Assembly: GCF_000971965.1 (NCBI RefSeq) | Contig: NZ_KQ040792.1 | Coordinates: 62,001 to 126,000 of the forward strand | Reading direction: 5' to 3' | DNA length: 64,000 nucleotides | From: Paenibacillus wulumuqiensis | GTDB taxonomy: Bacteria; Bacillota; Bacilli; Paenibacillales; Paenibacillaceae | Shown here: piece after piece, positions 62,158 to 64,000 of the stretch | Numbering within the stretch: position 1 is the first letter of the stretch | Layout of the letters: each line of letters begins with the position of its first letter | Translations under genes and position numbers: made by a program | The notes under the pieces: generated by a model | The model's database searches: none | The model's input: the letters and a program-made list of their open reading frames with translations, nothing else | Told to the model about the DNA's origin: nothing

Positions 62158-62514
62158 ATGAAGAAAATTATGATTGTAAAAGCAGTAGTCATGGGTTCTA
62201 CACCCCGGTCTTATCAGTATGACAAAGGAGGAATTTTCCGAAAATCGCTATCACGAACCATGGAGGAGAATCTGAGCGAAGAGATTCGTGCCCATCAGCT
62301 GGACTATGTGGTGGAGATCGATCAGGATTACTTGTTTCTGGACGAACTGCTGGAGCAGGGGACGGATTTTATACTGATCTCCCCTTATGTGAGTACATTT
62401 ATCAATTTCAATGGTATCCCGAAGGACAGATTCTACATTATGACGCCGGAAGAGTTCGACCAGGGACAGACTTCGCATATTATGGAGATTCTGCAGCAGC
62501 GCCTGCCCGTATAA
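62158..62514 (+). CDS. Hypothetical 118-residue cytoplasmic protein
   Basis: A small alpha/beta protein starting at the ATG behind GGAGAAGG. It begins KKIMIVKAVVMGSTPRSYQY and contains TDFILISPYVSTFINF near residue 77. The pattern of a first strand, long helix and 'DFILISP' strand loosely recalls PTS IIB-like folds, but no phosphorylatable cysteine is present, so I make no functional claim. The stop codon lies in the loop of its own terminator (62505-62529). Confidence 0.65.
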   Translation: MKKIMIVKAVVMGSTPRSYQYDKGGIFRKSLSRTMEENLSEEIRAHQLDYVVEIDQDYLFLDELLEQGTDFILISPYVSTFINFNGIPKDRFYIMTPEEFDQGQTSHIMEILQQRLPV

Positions 62515-62529
62515 TACGGGCGGGTTTTT
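62505..62529 (+). terminator. Terminator overlapping the end of the 118-residue gene
   Basis: GCCCGTA (62505-62511) with TACGGGC (62515-62521), followed by GGGT5. The TAA stop forms the loop. Confidence 0.75.
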
Positions 62530-62636
62530 ATTTGTAAATCCGTACAATATTAATCCGCGCTAATTCATACTTTATCTAAAAGGAGCCTGGATGATGCAAG
62601 TGGATACAGGTATGCTGACATGCAGCAGTTTATGCC

Positions 62637-62685
62637 AAAAAAAGGATGCAGCCCGTCATCCACGTAAGGAAAAGGGCTGCATCCT
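62637..62685 (-). terminator. Terminator of the esterase gene
   Basis: AGGATGCAGCCC (62643-62654) with GGGCTGCATCCT (62674-62685); on the minus strand it is followed by T7. Confidence 0.88.
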
Positions 62686-62724
62686 GATCTCAATAATCTT
62701 TGTAATAAGGACTAAATTTAAACG

Positions 62725-63612
62725 CTACGCCAAAATTTGTTTTAACTGGTCGGCCATCAGCTGCCATGCCTCTTCGGCGTTGGCATAGGTGCCGTTATGA
62801 GTGAATCCGTGGACTTCGCCGGGATAATCGCGATGAGTGACCGGCACGCCTGCTTCCTGGAGCATGGAAGCGTATTTCTCGGCTTCGGCTGCCAGCGAAT
62901 CCCGGCCTGCCGTAATGACAAGCGCAGGCGGCAGAGCGGCGAGCTCGGAGAAAGAGGCGAATACAGGGGAAGCCAGCGGATTACGGGCATCCTCCATATT
63001 CTCCAAATACATCTCGTTGAACATCCGGGCCATATCTACCGGAATCGCTTCTTCAAAAGCCGGCTTGGCCGCCGGATCGGTATCCAGGTCAAGCGGCGGA
63101 TAGTCGAGAATCTGATAGGCGATAGGCAGTTCGCTGCCTTTTTGCACATTGAGCAGGCATACGGCGGCAGACAGATTGCCTCCAGCGCTGTGTCCGCCGA
63201 TCGCCAGTCTGGAGCCGTCTCCGCCCCACTCGGACGCATGCTGATGAACCCACTGGGCCACTTCGTAACACTGGTAGACGGCAGACGGGAATTTGTGCTC
63301 CGGTGCCAGTACATACTCGACATTGAGCACAATGCAGCCGGAACGGTCAGCGACATAGGCGCACCACGGATCATCCATCTCCGGCGCGCCGAGTACAAAT
63401 CCGCCGCCGTGCAAATTAATAAACACCGGCGCAGCTTCGTCTGCATTCAGTGGAATATACATATGAGTGCGCGCTTCCCCGTAGGATGTGGGAATATGGA
63501 TATCCTTGCGCTGGGCGGCCGGTGTGCCGGGTGGTGTCAATGTGCCACCATCGACCTGGGTAAACTGCTGCTCACGAATCTGACGGATCATTTCCAATTG
63601 CTGCTCTTTCAT
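62725..63612 (-). CDS. HSL-family alpha/beta hydrolase (carboxylesterase)
   Basis: A 295-residue esterase of the hormone-sensitive lipase group. FINLHGGGFVLGAPE carries the HGGG oxyanion motif, LAIGGHSAGGNLSAA the nucleophilic serine, VITAGRDSLAAEAEKY the aspartate and YPGEVHGFTH the histidine. It hydrolyses short-chain esters; the natural substrate is unknown. The second Met was chosen because TGGAGTG is seven bases upstream; the first codon of the longer frame is a GTG inside that site. Confidence 0.9.
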   Translation of the reverse strand: MKEQQLEMIRQIREQQFTQVDGGTLTPPGTPAAQRKDIHIPTSYGEARTHMYIPLNADEAAPVFINLHGGGFVLGAPEMDDPWCAYVADRSGCIVLNVEYVLAPEHKFPSAVYQCYEVAQWVHQHASEWGGDGSRLAIGGHSAGGNLSAAVCLLNVQKGSELPIAYQILDYPPLDLDTDPAAKPAFEEAIPVDMARMFNEMYLENMEDARNPLASPVFASFSELAALPPALVITAGRDSLAAEAEKYASMLQEAGVPVTHRDYPGEVHGFTHNGTYANAEEAWQLMADQLKQILA

Positions 63613-64000
63613 CGGTATCACTCCATTTCAGGTTAGATGACATTGATAATTGGTTACCTTCGAAAAGTCCGGTATAGCGCATGCTGATCTATCGTATATA
63701 GTAAAACATTCGAACCTGAAGGCATCCTCCACATATTCAAATTCATGGCATTATATTGTCGCTTCACGTTCGTACAGCCTGTTTGTTGCAGGTCAATCGG
63801 ACATTGGCCTGTACATTTAAATATAGGCCTGTTCAGACCGTAATTCAAATTGAGGCATTCGGCAGCTGGGATATCTTCCTCCCTTGCTCCGATCTTTGGT
63901 ATTCTGATGGCAGCGGCTGCGGCTTTTACATCGATCGGTGTGGTTCCGGCGACAGTTGTGTATAGTTTCTTGCTGCAATCTATTATTTCCAAACGGGGTG
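63613..64000. other. Right-edge region without a confident gene
   Basis: A minus-strand frame is open from the window edge to 63654 (about 114 codons, four Cys). It has no visible start or binding site and matches no family I know. It could be the end of a gene lying beyond the window. Confidence 0.25.

Noticed and set aside
62591-62788. 65-codon frame with AAAAGGAG before its ATG
   Set aside because: It runs through the terminator of the convergent esterase gene and into its antisense; composition is not protein-like.

Overview
The window reads as the chromosome of a Gram-positive, mid-GC member of the Bacillales, most likely Paenibacillus. This is inferred from strong AGGAGG-type ribosome binding sites, frequent TTG and GTG starts, an S-layer-homology (SLH) surface protein, lipoproteins, an AraR-type arabinose repressor with its classic operator, VanZ, YczE, HxlR and SunI-like families, and intrinsic terminators after most transcription units. 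No rRNA, tRNA, CRISPR array, insertion sequence or prophage was recognised.

Layout. 1-5.2 kb: the 3' part of an aldehyde dehydrogenase gene, a VOC-fold protein, two overlapping membrane-protein genes (YczE type and a possible YndJ type) and a long VanZ protein. 5.4-11.2 kb: an atypical protein kinase followed by a TerD-domain protein, an ABC-F ATPase, a divergent ridA/hxlR pair sharing a palindromic operator, and a SunI-like protein. 11.4-18 kb: a DUF418 membrane protein, AT-rich genes for small secreted or membrane proteins, LtrA, a macro-domain protein and an AlkA-type DNA glycosylase. 18.4-25.3 kb: a sugar MFS transporter behind two LacI/CcpA-like boxes; a Mef-like drug exporter behind an ErmD/MefA-type leader peptide and terminator; a single-aptamer glycine riboswitch in front of a CycA-like permease; a TetR regulator; and an alpha/beta hydrolase whose promoter is overlaid by two palindromes.

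25.4-33.1 kb: a 47-residue small protein, a methyltransferase-TPR protein, and the arabinose locus araR / araB-araD-araA with AraR operators and a CcpA-like box. 33.1-36.2 kb: a LysR regulator divergent from a tautomerase/carboxymuconolactone-decarboxylase pair, then a secreted PQQ-type sugar dehydrogenase. 36.3-39.6 kb: a second AT-rich stretch (hypothetical protein, secreted amidase-fold protein, 41-residue membrane protein) and about 1.2 kb that looks decayed. 39.6-48.1 kb: malate:quinone oxidoreductase, an MmyB-type regulator, an Lrp regulator, an NmrA-like oxidoreductase, an FAD monooxygenase with a duplicated 3' end, a small secreted protein, and an ECF sigma factor overlapping its DUF4179 anti-sigma partner.

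48.3-56.6 kb: a PadR-controlled efflux operon (EmrA-like adaptor, EmrB-like DHA2 exporter and an extra lipoprotein adaptor), then a 1152-residue kelch/Big2/SLH surface protein. 56.7-61.9 kb: S-methyl-5-thioribose kinase downstream of a complete ribose-type ABC importer, which suggests a methylthioribose uptake and salvage unit. 62-64 kb: a small hypothetical protein and an HSL-type esterase.

The regulatory sequences are the most informative part. The strongest single observation is the 8-codon MTHSMRLQ leader peptide in front of the Mef-like exporter. It matches known macrolide-arrest peptides except at the last residue.
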